Below are positions 8,905-17,318 of a stretch of DNA of 64,000 bases, piece by piece (position 1 is the first letter of the stretch; each line of letters begins with the position of its first letter). The stretch comes from Vogesella mureinivorans. GTDB taxonomy: Bacteria > Pseudomonadota > Gammaproteobacteria > Burkholderiales > Chromobacteriaceae. A program made the translations under genes and the position numbers. The notes under the pieces were generated by a model. It saw only the letters and a program-made list of their open reading frames with translations, was not told where the DNA came from and did not search any database. The stretch is taken from contig NZ_VMTV02000021.1 of NCBI RefSeq assembly GCF_007644035.1, forward strand, positions 1 through 64,000, written 5' to 3'.

Positions 8905-9539
8905 TGCGGTGCTGGCACCATCAGTGCTGCCTGAGCCTGGCTAGCGGCTACGCCCGTGACACGGCTGCCACGCACCTGCAGTTGGCCGGCGACAAACTGG
9001 CGCACGGCCTGCGGGTACAGCTGGTGCTCCAGCGCCAGCACGCGGTTGGCCAGCGCGGCTTCGGTGTCGTCGTCCAGCACCGGCACCACGCCCTGGGCCA
9101 CGATCGGGCCGTGGTCCAGCTCGGCCGTGACAAAGTGCACGGTGCAGCCGGCTACCTTGCAGCCCATGTCGATCGCACGCTGGTGCGTATGCAGGCCGGG
9201 GAAAGACGGCAGCAGCGAGGGGTGAATATTCAGCATGCGGCCTTCGTAGCGGGCGGTAAACGCGGGCGTCAGGATACGCATGAAGCCAGCCAGCACCACC
9301 AGATCGGGCGCGAAGGCGTCGATCTCGCTGGCCAGGCGTTCGTCAAAGGCTTCGCGGCTGGCAAACTGCTTGTGGTCCAGGCCGACGGTGGCAATGCCAC
9401 GCTCGGCAGCCCAGGCCAGGCCGGCGGCGTCGGGGCGGTTGGCGATCACGGCCGCAATACGGGCGCCGGCAATCTGGGCATCGACGATGGCTTGCATATT
9501 GGAGCCACGGCCGGAAATCAGGATGACGATGTTTTTCAT
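8901..9539 (-). CDS. purN: Phosphoribosylglycinamide formyltransferase PurN
   Basis: A 212-residue enzyme that transfers a formyl group from 10-formyl-THF to GAR in purine synthesis. It starts MKNIVILISGRGSNMQAI, which includes the phosphate-binding loop. The catalytic Asn-His are in NIHPSLLPSF and the catalytic Asp in the ELDHGPIVAQ region. It lies 100 bases downstream of purM and overlaps DUF3108 by ATGA. A hairpin and a DUS-like word lie in the purM-purN gap. Confidence 0.95.
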   Translation of the reverse strand: MKNIVILISGRGSNMQAIVDAQIAGARIAAVIANRPDAAGLAWAAERGIATVGLDHKQFASREAFDERLASEIDAFAPDLVVLAGFMRILTPAFTARYEGRMLNIHPSLLPSFPGLHTHQRAIDMGCKVAGCTVHFVTAELDHGPIVAQGVVPVLDDDTEAALANRVLALEHQLYPQAVRQFVAGQLQVRGSRVTGVAASQAQAALMVPAPH

Positions 9540-9587
9540 GTCAGCAGTCAGAAACGGTTATGCAGTAGCAGAAAAGGTTGGCCGCAA

Positions 9588-9622
9588 ACAGAAACGCCGC
9601 CAGCACTGCCGGCGGCGCTTTG
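9588..9622 (-). terminator. Hairpin between purM and purN, possible attenuator
   Basis: CGCCGCC (9595-9601) pairs with GGCGGCG (9611-9617). On the minus strand the stem is followed by TTTCTGTTTG and then by the DUS-like word at 9577-9585. The T tract is interrupted, so termination may be partial. Confidence 0.6.
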
Positions 9623-9639
9623 CCTTAGCCAGACAGGGT

Positions 9640-10677
9640 TTAGCCTACCTGGGTCTGGTGCTCGTCGCCGTGACGGGCGCGAATCACGCCAATGCGCGAT
9701 ACGGTTTCGCCCTGCTCGGTCAGGAAGGCCGCTGCCGCGTCGGCATCCGCCGCGTCCACGATCACCACCATGCCGATACCACAGTTGAAGGTGCGGTACA
9801 TTTCCTGTGCATCCACATTGCCTTCGGCCTGCAGCCACTGGAACAGCTTGGGCATGGTCCAGCTAGCGGCATCGATCTGGGCCACGGTATTGGCTGGCAG
9901 AACGCGCGGGGTGTTTTCGGTAATGCCGCCACCGGTGATGTGCGCCATGCCTTTAACCGTGAGCTTCTCCATCAGCGCCAACAGGGGCTTCACATAGATG
10001 CGGGTCGGGGCAATAACGGCCTCACGCAGGGTTTTGTCGCCGTCAAAGGCGGCGTCCAGGTCTGGCTGGGCGCGCTCGATGATCTTGCGCACCAGGCTGT
10101 AGCCGTTGGAGTGCACACCGTTGGATTTCAGGCCCAGTACCACATCGCCCGGCTTGATGTCGCGGCCGGTGATAACCTTGCTCTTTTCAACCACGCCAAC
10201 GGCAAAGCCGGCCAGGTCGTATTCGCCTACCGGGTACATGCCCGGCATTTCGGCGGTTTCACCACCGATCAGTGCGCAGCCTGCTTGCTCGCAGCCTTCG
10301 GCGATGCCCTTGATGACGTCGGTAGCTTGCGGTACATCCAGCTTGCCGCAGGCAAAGTAGTCAAGGAAGAACAGAGGTTCGGCGCCTTGTACCAGAATGT
10401 CGTTGACACTCATGGCCACCAGGTCGATGCCGACGGTATCATGCTTGTTCCAGTCAAAGGCGAGCTTCAACTTGGTACCGACGCCGTCAGTACCGGAAAC
10501 CAGTACCGGCTCTTGGTATTTTTTGGAAATTTCCACCAGTGCGCCGAAACCGCCGAGGCCACCGAGGACTTCCGGACGCATGGTGCGTTTGGCAAACGGC
10601 TTGATGTTTTCGACGAGCGCGTCGCCTGCATCGATATCGACGCCGGCATCACGGTAACTGAGGGACGTGGTGTTCAA
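9640..10677 (-). CDS. purM: Phosphoribosylformylglycinamidine cyclo-ligase PurM (TTG start)
   Basis: PurM closes the imidazole ring to form AIR. Conserved stretches include [15 protein letters not shown] at the N terminus, [12 protein letters not shown], and [11 protein letters not shown]. No ATG is well placed: the frame could start at 10770, but that adds 31 unconserved residues. A TTG at 10677 gives exactly 345 residues, the normal family length, and begins at the conserved N terminus. It is the first gene of purM-purN-DUF3108-methyltransferase. A TTG start may limit translation. Confidence 0.9.
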   Translation of the reverse strand: MNTTSLSYRDAGVDIDAGDALVENIKPFAKRTMRPEVLGGLGGFGALVEISKKYQEPVLVSGTDGVGTKLKLAFDWNKHDTVGIDLVAMSVNDILVQGAEPLFFLDYFACGKLDVPQATDVIKGIAEGCEQAGCALIGGETAEMPGMYPVGEYDLAGFAVGVVEKSKVITGRDIKPGDVVLGLKSNGVHSNGYSLVRKIIERAQPDLDAAFDGDKTLREAVIAPTRIYVKPLLALMEKLTVKGMAHITGGGITENTPRVLPANTVAQIDAASWTMPKLFQWLQAEGNVDAQEMYRTFNCGIGMVVIVDAADADAAAAFLTEQGETVSRIGVIRARHGDEHQTQVG

Positions 10678-10769
10678 GGTAAACTCGCTTTCTGCTAACG
10701 TGATCGTTTTGCTGCTTTGAGCGCCCTGGGCTCTTGGCCCAAAGCGGCTGTATTTTAACTGAAAAGACA

Positions 10770-11846
10770 ATGGAACGCTCCCGCTCTGTTTATCTTCCGT
10801 GGTTGATTATCGCTATCGCGCTGACAGCCTTGCTATGGCTGGCTGGCAGGCTGTCTGGCGTGCTGGCCCCTTTTGTCACCGCGGCCATCCTGGCCTATAT
10901 CCTGGACCCGGCAGTAGACCGGCTGCAGGAAAAAGGCCTGTCGCGCACCAGCTCGCTGCTGCTGGTGATGGCAGGCGGGTTTATGGCCATACTGGGGTTG
11001 ATCCTGATTGTGGTGCCCATGCTGGTATCGCAGGCGCAAGCCTTGGCGGCCCGGCTACCGGTATTGGTGGATTTTGTACAACACCAGGTCTTGCCGCGCA
11101 TCAATGGCTGGCTGGGCACCAGCCTGAGCATAGATAGCGACAGCTGGCGCAATGTGCTGAGCCAGAATGCCGGCAATGTGCGCCAGACCATTAGCCGCGT
11201 GGCACCGCAACTTACCCATGGCGGCGCGCTACTGCTGTCCAGCCTGGCCAACCTCAGCCTGCTGCCTATTCTTCTTTATTACTTTTTGCACGGCTGGGAC
11301 GATATGGTGGTGCGCATTGCCAGCCTGATACCGCGGCGCTGGGAAACCGAAGTTGGCCGCCTGGCGCGCGAAGTCGACAGCATGCTGGGGCAGTTCCTTC
11401 GCGGCCAGCTGTCGGTCATGCTGATCATGGCGGCCATCTACGGTGGCGGGCTGTGGCTGGTGGGGCTGGATTCGGGCGTGGCCATCGGCATTATTGCCGG
11501 CCTGCTGGTTTTCATCCCCTATCTGGGCGCCTTTCTGGGCCTGCTGCTGGCCACCTTGGCCGCCGTGCTGCAGTACGACAGTGCCAGCGGCATCCTGATG
11601 GTGTGGGGCGTGTTCATGGTGGGGCAAATGCTGGAAAGCTTTCTGGTGACCCCCTATCTGGTGGGCGAACGCATCGGCCTGTCGCCGGTGACCGTGATCT
11701 TTGCGCTGATGGCGTTTGGCGAGCTCATGGGCTTTGTCGGCATCCTGCTGGCGCTGCCGCTATCTGCCATCAGCGTGATTCTGATGCGCCATCTGGTCAG
11801 ACATTATTTCAATAGTGGCTTTTATCAGCGTAAAATCGACCCCTGA
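10770..11846 (+). CDS. AI-2E family transporter / PerM-like permease
   Basis: A 358-residue membrane protein with about eight membrane segments and a long central soluble stretch (about residues 60-150), typical of the PerM/AI-2E transporter family (Pfam AI-2E_transport). The conserved C-terminal region reads [22 protein letters not shown]. The start is ATG 10770 ([11 protein letters not shown]). It is divergent from purM and followed 18 bases later by hda, an order common in Neisseriales, so the two are probably cotranscribed. Family members have been linked to AI-2 export and Na/H antiport; the substrate here is unknown. Confidence 0.8.
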   Translation: MERSRSVYLPWLIIAIALTALLWLAGRLSGVLAPFVTAAILAYILDPAVDRLQEKGLSRTSSLLLVMAGGFMAILGLILIVVPMLVSQAQALAARLPVLVDFVQHQVLPRINGWLGTSLSIDSDSWRNVLSQNAGNVRQTISRVAPQLTHGGALLLSSLANLSLLPILLYYFLHGWDDMVVRIASLIPRRWETEVGRLAREVDSMLGQFLRGQLSVMLIMAAIYGGGLWLVGLDSGVAIGIIAGLLVFIPYLGAFLGLLLATLAAVLQYDSASGILMVWGVFMVGQMLESFLVTPYLVGERIGLSPVTVIFALMAFGELMGFVGILLALPLSAISVILMRHLVRHYFNSGFYQRKIDP

Positions 11847-11864
11847 CTCTTTTTGACCGCCCCC

Positions 11865-12542
11865 ATGTTGGATCAGCTCGTTCTAGACCTCAGCCCCACC
11901 CCGCTCCCCGCCTTCGATAATTTTCTGGCGCAGCGCAACCGCGAAATCATCGCTGCGCTCACCCACGAAGAAGGCGAGCGCTTCGTGTACCTGTGGGGCG
12001 AGCCTGGGTGCGGTAAAACCCACCTGCTGCAGGCGTGGATCGCCCACGCCGAGCGCATGGGCCGCGCCTCCATCTACCTGGACGCCCAGCACGAGCAGCT
12101 GCCCGACTTCGCGCGCGAGGCCAGCTTCATCGCCGTCGACCACGTGGACGACCTGCCGCCGGACGACCAGATCATGCTGTTTTCCATCTACAACTCGCTC
12201 AAGGAAAGTGGCGAAGGCCGCCTGCTGATGGCCGGCCGCCAGCCACCAATGCAAGCCCCGGTGCGCGACGACCTGCGTACCCGCCTGGGCTGGGGCCTGG
12301 TGTTCGAGGTAAAAGCCCTGTCGGACAACGACAAGCTGGCCGCCCTGCGCCACCACGCCGCCAGCCGCCAGCTGGCTATCGGCGACGACGTCTTCCGCTA
12401 CCTTCTTACCCACTGGCGGCGCGACCTGTCCAGCCTGATTACCATGCTGGACACGCTGGATCGCTACTCGCTGGCCATGCGCCGGCCCATTACCGTGCCG
12501 CTGGTGAAAAACGTATTGCAAACCGCCAACCCCGGAACCTGA
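11865..12542 (+). CDS. hda: DnaA regulatory inactivator Hda
   Basis: A 225-residue AAA+ protein homologous to the DnaA ATPase domain. The N terminus carries QLVLDL at residues 4-9, a beta-clamp binding motif. Walker A is GEPGCGKTH (residues 45-53) and Walker B-like IAVDHVDDL follows near residue 92. Hda with the loaded clamp stimulates ATP hydrolysis by DnaA and so prevents re-initiation. I chose the ATG at 11865; a TTG at 11853 is also open. No Shine-Dalgarno sequence is visible before either, so translation may depend on coupling to the upstream transporter gene. Confidence 0.9.
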   Translation: MLDQLVLDLSPTPLPAFDNFLAQRNREIIAALTHEEGERFVYLWGEPGCGKTHLLQAWIAHAERMGRASIYLDAQHEQLPDFAREASFIAVDHVDDLPPDDQIMLFSIYNSLKESGEGRLLMAGRQPPMQAPVRDDLRTRLGWGLVFEVKALSDNDKLAALRHHAASRQLAIGDDVFRYLLTHWRRDLSSLITMLDTLDRYSLAMRRPITVPLVKNVLQTANPGT

Positions 12543-12543
12543 C

Positions 12544-13212
12544 ATGAATCTTGCCCTGTTTGACCTAGACAACACCCTGATTGCCGGTGACTCCGACACC
12601 GAGTGGCCCAAGTTCCTGATCAAACGCGGCATTCTGGACCCGGACCACCACGCCCGCCAGAACGACTACTTCTACGAACAGTACAAAGCCGGCACGCTGG
12701 ACATCTACGAGTTTCTGGACTTTCAGCTGGCCCCCCTCACCCGTTTCAGCCGTAGCGAACTGGACACCCTGCACGCGCAGTACATGCAGGAACACATCCT
12801 GCCCATCATCCCGCCCAAAGCGCGCGATCTGGTGGCCGCCCACCAGGCCGCCGGCGATGTGGTGATGATCATCACCGCCACCAACCGCTTCATCACCGCC
12901 CCCATCGCCCGCGAGCTGGGCGTGGCGCACCTGATTGCGGTAGAGCTGGAACAAGACGCAGCCGGCAACTACACCGGCAAACCCACCGGCACGCCCAGCT
13001 TCCAGGCTGGCAAGATCACCCGCCTGAACGAATGGTTGGCCGCACGCGGCGAAACGCTGCAAAGCTACGACAAGAGCTATTTCTATAGCGACTCGCGCAA
13101 CGACCTGCCGCTGATGTCCATCGTCACCCACCCGGTAGCGGTAGATGCCGACGACACCCTGCTGGCACACGCCCAGGCCCACGGCTGGCCCACCATCACG
13201 CTGCGCGACTAA
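12544..13212 (+). CDS. HAD-superfamily subfamily IB hydrolase
   Basis: A 222-residue phosphatase of the haloacid dehalogenase superfamily, PSP/SerB-like class IB. The nucleophile motif DLDNT is at residues 7-11, the threonine of motif II is in MIITATN, and the acidic motif is YSDSRNDLP. The substrate is not evident; such proteins beside hda are often labelled phosphoserine or histidinol-phosphate phosphatase without proof. It starts one base after the hda stop, so it is translationally coupled. It contains a DUS-like word at 13035, read TGG TTG GCC GCA. Confidence 0.85.
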   Translation: MNLALFDLDNTLIAGDSDTEWPKFLIKRGILDPDHHARQNDYFYEQYKAGTLDIYEFLDFQLAPLTRFSRSELDTLHAQYMQEHILPIIPPKARDLVAAHQAAGDVVMIITATNRFITAPIARELGVAHLIAVELEQDAAGNYTGKPTGTPSFQAGKITRLNEWLAARGETLQSYDKSYFYSDSRNDLPLMSIVTHPVAVDADDTLLAHAQAHGWPTITLRD

Positions 13213-13215
13213 GCC

Positions 13216-13734
13216 ATGCTGCACCTCACCACCGCTACCGCCGCCGACCTGCCCGCGCTGTGCCGCCTGGTCAACCTGGCCTACCGCCCCGGCACCGGCC
13301 AGGCCGGCTGGACGCACGAATCGGCATTGGTCCGCGGTGAGCGCACCGACCCGGCACAGCTGGCCGCCGTTCTGGCCGCGCCCGGCCAGATCTTGCTGGG
13401 CTGGCAGCAGCAACAGCTGGTGGCCTGCGTGCACATCGAGCCAGCAGAGGGCTACGGCTATATCGGCATGCTGGCGGTAGACCCGGCCTGCCAGGCTGGC
13501 GGCATGGGCAAAACCATGCTGGCCCACGCCGAAGCCGTGCTGATACAGCAATACCGCCTGCCACGCGCACGCATGAGCGTACTGGCTGGCCGGCCCGAGC
13601 TGCGCGCCTACTACCTGCGCCGTGGCTACCAGCCCACCGGCCAGCGCCAGCCCTACCCGCTGGATGCCGGTGTGGGCCTGCCGCTGGATAGCTCGCTGGA
13701 CCTGGAAATCCTGGAAAAACCGCTGGCCGCCTGA
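13216..13734 (+). CDS. GNAT-family N-acetyltransferase
   Basis: A 172-residue protein with the GNAT fold. The acetyl-CoA loop is seen in IGMLAVDPACQAGGMGKTML (Q/R-x-x-G-x-G/A-like), and YYLRRGYQPTGQRQPYPLD is the usual C-terminal strand and helix. The substrate is unknown. It starts 3 bases after the HAD gene and is followed 12 bases later by the DUF815 ATPase with a GGAG ribosome site, so it is part of the hda operon. Confidence 0.82.
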   Translation: MLHLTTATAADLPALCRLVNLAYRPGTGQAGWTHESALVRGERTDPAQLAAVLAAPGQILLGWQQQQLVACVHIEPAEGYGYIGMLAVDPACQAGGMGKTMLAHAEAVLIQQYRLPRARMSVLAGRPELRAYYLRRGYQPTGQRQPYPLDAGVGLPLDSSLDLEILEKPLAA

Positions 13735-13746
13735 ACCGGAGCTGCA

Positions 13747-14625
13747 ATGGACAAACTGGACGCTTTTCTCACCCGCGCCGAAGCCCTGATGGACCGCCTG
13801 GCGCCGCTGCTACCACCGGCCATTCCCCAGCCAGACTGGTCGGCCCCCGCGTTTCGCTGGTGCCGCGCCGGGCTGAGCGGCTGGCTGGAAGCCATCCACG
13901 ACCCGCACACCGTGCGGCTGGCCGACCTGACCGATATCGAGCGCCAGAAAGCGCAGATCGTGCGCAATACCGAGCAGTTTCTGGCTGGCCGCCCGGCCAA
14001 CAACGTGCTGCTGACCGGCGCACGCGGCACTGGCAAGTCGTCGCTGATCAAGGCCCTGCTGGCGCAGTATGCGGCGCAGGGCTTGCGGGTGATCGAAGTC
14101 GACAAAACCCACCTGCCCGACCTGGGCCAGATCGTGGCACTGGTGGCGTCGCGGCCGGAGCACTTCATCCTGTTTTGTGACGACCTGTCATTTGAGGAAG
14201 GCGAAGACAGCTATAAAGCGCTAAAGTCTGCGCTGGATGGCGGCCTGGCGCAGCGTGCGGCCAACCTGCTGGTGTACGCCACCTCCAACCGCCGCCACCT
14301 GATGCCCGAGCGCGCCAGTGAAAACCGCGAAGGCTGGGTGAAAGATGGCGAAATCCACCCCGGTGAAACCACCGAAGAAAAAGTGTCGCTATCCGACCGC
14401 TTTGGCCTGTGGCTATCGTTCTACCCGTTTGACCAGCACGCCTACCTGGCCGCCGTGCGCGGCTGGCTGGCCCATTTCAGCCTGCCGCTAGATGCCGAAG
14501 CCGAACGCGCCGCACTGCAATGGAGCCAGCTGCGCGGCAGCCGCTCCGGCCGTGTGGCCTGGCAGTTTGCCTGCGACTGGGCCGGGCGCAGCCCCGCCGA
14601 GCGCGTGGCCGAGCTGGGCCACTAA
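13747..14625 (+). CDS. DUF815-family AAA-type ATPase
   Basis: A 292-residue ATP-binding protein. Walker A is GARGTGKSSLI near residue 95, Walker B-like LFCDDLSFEE follows near 140, and the sensor region is YATSNRRHLMPER. This pattern is that of DUF815, uncharacterised AAA ATPases widespread in proteobacteria. ACCGGAG precedes the ATG at 13747. It carries a DUS-like word at 14257. Partner and substrate are unknown; its place in the hda, HAD, GNAT and Nudix-ThiE run is typical of this group of bacteria. Confidence 0.82.
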   Translation: MDKLDAFLTRAEALMDRLAPLLPPAIPQPDWSAPAFRWCRAGLSGWLEAIHDPHTVRLADLTDIERQKAQIVRNTEQFLAGRPANNVLLTGARGTGKSSLIKALLAQYAAQGLRVIEVDKTHLPDLGQIVALVASRPEHFILFCDDLSFEEGEDSYKALKSALDGGLAQRAANLLVYATSNRRHLMPERASENREGWVKDGEIHPGETTEEKVSLSDRFGLWLSFYPFDQHAYLAAVRGWLAHFSLPLDAEAERAALQWSQLRGSRSGRVAWQFACDWAGRSPAERVAELGH

Positions 14626-14663
14626 ACCCGACACCGGCCGCCTGGCGGCCAACCCTGGGCACC

Positions 14664-15605
14664 ATGACTGAACACAAGCACACTATTCCCGTGGTCGCCG
14701 GCGCGCTGATGCGCGCTGACGGCCAGTTCATGCTGGGCAGCCGCCCGGCCGGCAAACCCTACCCGGGCTACTGGGAGTTCCCCGGTGGCAAGGTAGAAGC
14801 CGGCGAAGCGCCATTCGATGCTCTGGTACGCGAATTCCAGGAAGAAATGGGCATCACCGTGACCCACGCCACCCCCTGGCTGCGCCGCGTACACCACTAC
14901 GAGCACGCCTCAGTAGAACTGCTGTTCTACCGCATCTGGGCGTGGCAGGGCGAGCCGCAGCCGCACGAAGGCCAGGCCTTTGCCTGGCAGCAGCCTGGCC
15001 ACCTGTCGGTGAAACCCATGCTGCCGGCGAACGACCCCATCTTGCGCTCGCTGCAGCTGCCAGACGTACTGAACCTCACCTGCATCAGCGAAACCGGGCG
15101 CGACACGCTGCTGCACAAGCTGGCACAGCGCCAGGATGCCCCGTGGGTAATCGTGCGCGAGCCGCAAAAAAGCCGCGAACAGTTGGCCGCACTGGTAGGT
15201 GAAATCAGCGAGATCATCCACCCGCGTGGTGGCAAGCTCATCGTCAACGCCGACCCGGCATGGCTGAAAGGCTGGCCGGTGGACGGCGTGCACCTGAATA
15301 GTGCACGGTTGGCCGCTTGCGAAGCACGCCCGCACTTTGCCTGGGTGGGCGCGTCGTGCCACAGCAGCGCCGAGCTGGCCCACGCCGCCACACTGGGGCT
15401 GGACTACGCCCTGCTGGGCCATGTACAAGACACCGCCAGCCACCCCGGCCAGCCCGCACTGGGCTGGGGCGGCCTGGCGAGCTGCCTGGCCCCCGCCGCA
15501 CCGCTGCCGGTCTTTGCCCTGGGCGGGCTGTCTGCGGCCAACCTGGATCAAGCCAGACAGGCCGGTGCCCACGGCGTAGCGCAAATGCGGGGGGCCTGGC
15601 AATGA
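14664..15605 (+). CDS. Nudix hydrolase fused to a thiamine-phosphate-synthase-like (ThiE/TenI) domain
   Basis: A 313-residue two-domain protein. Residues about 1-130 are a MutT-type Nudix hydrolase with box GKVEAGE...REFQEEMG (residues 42-63) and conserved YPGYWEFPGGK. Residues about 135-313 form a TIM-barrel resembling ThiE/TenI, ending VFALGGLSAANLDQARQAGA. The fusion occurs in many proteobacteria. The Nudix half should hydrolyse oxidised dGTP or a related nucleotide; the role of the ThiE half is unclear. It carries three DUS-like words (15182, 15308, 15534) and a fourth lies just upstream at 14645. The stop overlaps the next start (ATGA). Confidence 0.85.
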   Translation: MTEHKHTIPVVAGALMRADGQFMLGSRPAGKPYPGYWEFPGGKVEAGEAPFDALVREFQEEMGITVTHATPWLRRVHHYEHASVELLFYRIWAWQGEPQPHEGQAFAWQQPGHLSVKPMLPANDPILRSLQLPDVLNLTCISETGRDTLLHKLAQRQDAPWVIVREPQKSREQLAALVGEISEIIHPRGGKLIVNADPAWLKGWPVDGVHLNSARLAACEARPHFAWVGASCHSSAELAHAATLGLDYALLGHVQDTASHPGQPALGWGGLASCLAPAAPLPVFALGGLSAANLDQARQAGAHGVAQMRGAWQ

Positions 15606-16033
15606 AGAAACTCAGCCGCCAGCAATGGCTGTTTGTCGGCATGGCCCTGATCTGCTTTGCCATGCTGAAAGCCGGGCTGATTTACTGGTACCTACAGAAC
15701 AAAGGCAGCGAGCTACAGCGCCAGGACGTAAGCTGCAGCAACTTGCAGCAAGGCTGCACCCTGCCGGACGGCAGCGTACTGCGCTTTGACCGCACCCCGC
15801 ACCACAGCCAGCCTTTCCTGATCACCCTCGGCAAGACAGCCGGGGCGGCACCGGCGGCGGAGTTCTCCATGGAAAAAATGGACATGGGCTTTAACCGCTA
15901 CCGTTTTGTCGATGGCAACACACAATGGCAAGCCAAGGTCACCCTGCCGGTATGCATCAGCGGCAGCGGCGACTGGCTGCTGGACCTGAAATACGCCGAC
16001 CGCAGCTACCGCGTACGCTTTAAAAGCCAGTAA
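15602..16033 (+). CDS. Small membrane-anchored protein of unknown function
   Basis: A 143-residue protein that I do not recognise. The N terminus MKKLSRQQWLFVGMALICF leads into one membrane segment (about residues 9-28), and the rest is polar, probably periplasmic, with a beta-rich look. Three cysteines at about 41, 48 and 117 could form a disulfide. Its ATG overlaps the stop of the Nudix-ThiE gene, making it the last gene of the 10.8-16.0 kb plus-strand run. The frame, coupling and coding composition support a real gene. Confidence 0.7.
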   Translation: MKKLSRQQWLFVGMALICFAMLKAGLIYWYLQNKGSELQRQDVSCSNLQQGCTLPDGSVLRFDRTPHHSQPFLITLGKTAGAAPAAEFSMEKMDMGFNRYRFVDGNTQWQAKVTLPVCISGSGDWLLDLKYADRSYRVRFKSQ

Positions 16034-16436
16034 GACCTGAAAACGGGTGCGGCACAGGCCAGCCATGGCCGTGGCTAGCCTGTGCCGTACCGTTTGTCGC
16101 ACCGCACCACCCGGCCACACAGCCAGACCACCGCGCCCGCGCCGCCGTTTGACCCGCCCGCTCTGCACGCCGGCCTCTGCCTGTTAAGGCTGCCACCCTG
16201 TTGCTTCCCCTCGCCCCATCTTGCCTGGCCCGGTATGCCTCATACCCATGAAGACCCCGGCAAGCAGCCGCCATTGCCTAGCCGAATCCATCGACACCCA
16301 CATGGCTGGCACACTGCTTGCTTAATAAACCCTGCTCTTTGGAGCGACAGGTGTTGTTTCCCGCATTTTGGGCCGGGTTTGACTAAACCCAGCGTGGAGA
16401 GGGAAATATTTTTGCACGGATTTGGTGCAAAAGCTT

Positions 16437-16474
16437 CCCGAATTGGTGCAAAGCGCCAATTCGGGGCTTCTTTT
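16437..16474 (+). terminator. Terminator-like hairpin in the 16 kb intergenic region
   Basis: A perfect 10-base-pair stem CCCGAATTGG / CCAATTCGGG with a 9-base loop is followed by GCTTCTTTT. It could end the plus-strand operon that finishes at 16033 or an unannotated RNA. Confidence 0.6.
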
Positions 16475-16561
16475 CAGGATATTGCGCCACGCACACTGCG
16501 GGGCGCCAGGTTTGATAGAGGGAGAACCAGAACGGCCAAGCCGTCATCTCAACAAGCTAGG

Positions 16562-16598
16562 GGTTGGCCGCAGCGATGCGGCCAACCTTTTGCTTTTT
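16562..16598 (+). terminator. Terminator made of an inverted pair of the DUS-like word
   Basis: GGTTGGCCGC (16562-16571) and GCGGCCAACC (16578-16587) enclose the loop AGCGAT and are followed by TTTTGCTTTTTT. This is the second inverted pair of the dispersed word in the window and again has terminator form, here for plus-strand transcripts. Confidence 0.85.
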
Positions 16599-16632
16599 TG
16601 GGCGCCGTACACCACGGCAGCCATGCACCATT

Positions 16633-17184
16633 TTAGGGCTGATCGCCAACCAGGTAGCGCTTGCTCATCTGTTTGAACAGTGCCGACCCCGACACCCGCA
16701 AGCACTCGAACAGCACCATTTCCCGCGTTACCAGCACCGCCCCCGCTTCCCGCATGCGCTGCAGGCCATACTCGCGGTTAAGCTCGCCGCGGCTGGACAC
16801 GGCATCCGCCACCACAAACACCTGCTTGCCGGCCTGCAACAGCTCCATCACCGTTTGCAGCACGCAAACATGGGTTTCCATACCGCAAACAATCACCTGG
16901 CGGCGCGACATCAGGCCGTCGGGCAAACACTGGCCGGCCACGCAGGAAAAATGCAGCTTTTCCACCACGTCAGCCTGCGGTGCGGCCTCCAGCAACTGCA
17001 GCAAGGTGCCACCCAGCCCTTGCGGGTACTGTTCGGAAAACACCACCGGCAGCCCCAGATCGACCGCCGCCGCAATCAGCCAGTGGCAGCGCGCCACCAT
17101 GCCGTCGGCGTCCAGCACGGCGGGCACCAGCTTTTCCTGTATATCCACCACCAACAGCGTGGCATCGTCTTTTTCGATAAGCAT
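16633..17184 (-). CDS. Isochorismatase-family (cysteine hydrolase) protein
   Basis: A 183-residue protein of the isochorismatase-like hydrolase fold, closest in look to the YcaC-type subgroup. Expected catalytic residues are visible: Asp14 in LLVVDIQEKL, a lysine in the middle (VVEKLHF) and the nucleophilic cysteine in IVCGMETHVCVLQT. The substrate is unknown; related enzymes hydrolyse amides or nicotinamide-like compounds. The start ATG at 17184 is preceded by GGAGGAAAAGCG, a strong ribosome site. It is a single gene, convergent with the terminator region at 16.5 kb. Confidence 0.85.
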   Translation of the reverse strand: MLIEKDDATLLVVDIQEKLVPAVLDADGMVARCHWLIAAAVDLGLPVVFSEQYPQGLGGTLLQLLEAAPQADVVEKLHFSCVAGQCLPDGLMSRRQVIVCGMETHVCVLQTVMELLQAGKQVFVVADAVSSRGELNREYGLQRMREAGAVLVTREMVLFECLRVSGSALFKQMSKRYLVGDQP

Positions 17185-17318
17185 CGCTTTTCCTCCGGAT
17201 GATTTTGCAGCTTAACCGCAGCGCATAATCAAGGGCAAACCCCTGATGGGTACGGTAATAAAGTATGGCAACATCACCTATCCACAAAACCAACAGGCCT
17301 ACGCCGCCGGAGAGTGAC

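Larger units (their letters stand above)
16034..16632. other. Long hairpin-rich intergenic region, possible small RNA locus
   Basis: A 599-base stretch with no convincing protein gene. It holds three strong hairpins. The first, about 16050-16090, pairs CGGCACAGG with CCTGTGCCG and lacks a T run. The second, 16437-16465, pairs CCCGAATTGG with CCAATTCGGG and is followed by CTTCTTTT. The third, 16562-16587, is the inverted DUS-like pair with a T tail. The word TTGGTGCAAA is repeated around 16422 and 16443. Stems two and three both end plus-strand transcripts, so a short untranslated RNA between them is possible. Confidence 0.45.

Noticed and set aside
16422-16676. Short open frame of 84 codons in the 16 kb intergenic region
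   Set aside because: It runs through two terminator hairpins and into the 3' end of the hydrolase gene, has no ribosome site and no recognisable sequence.
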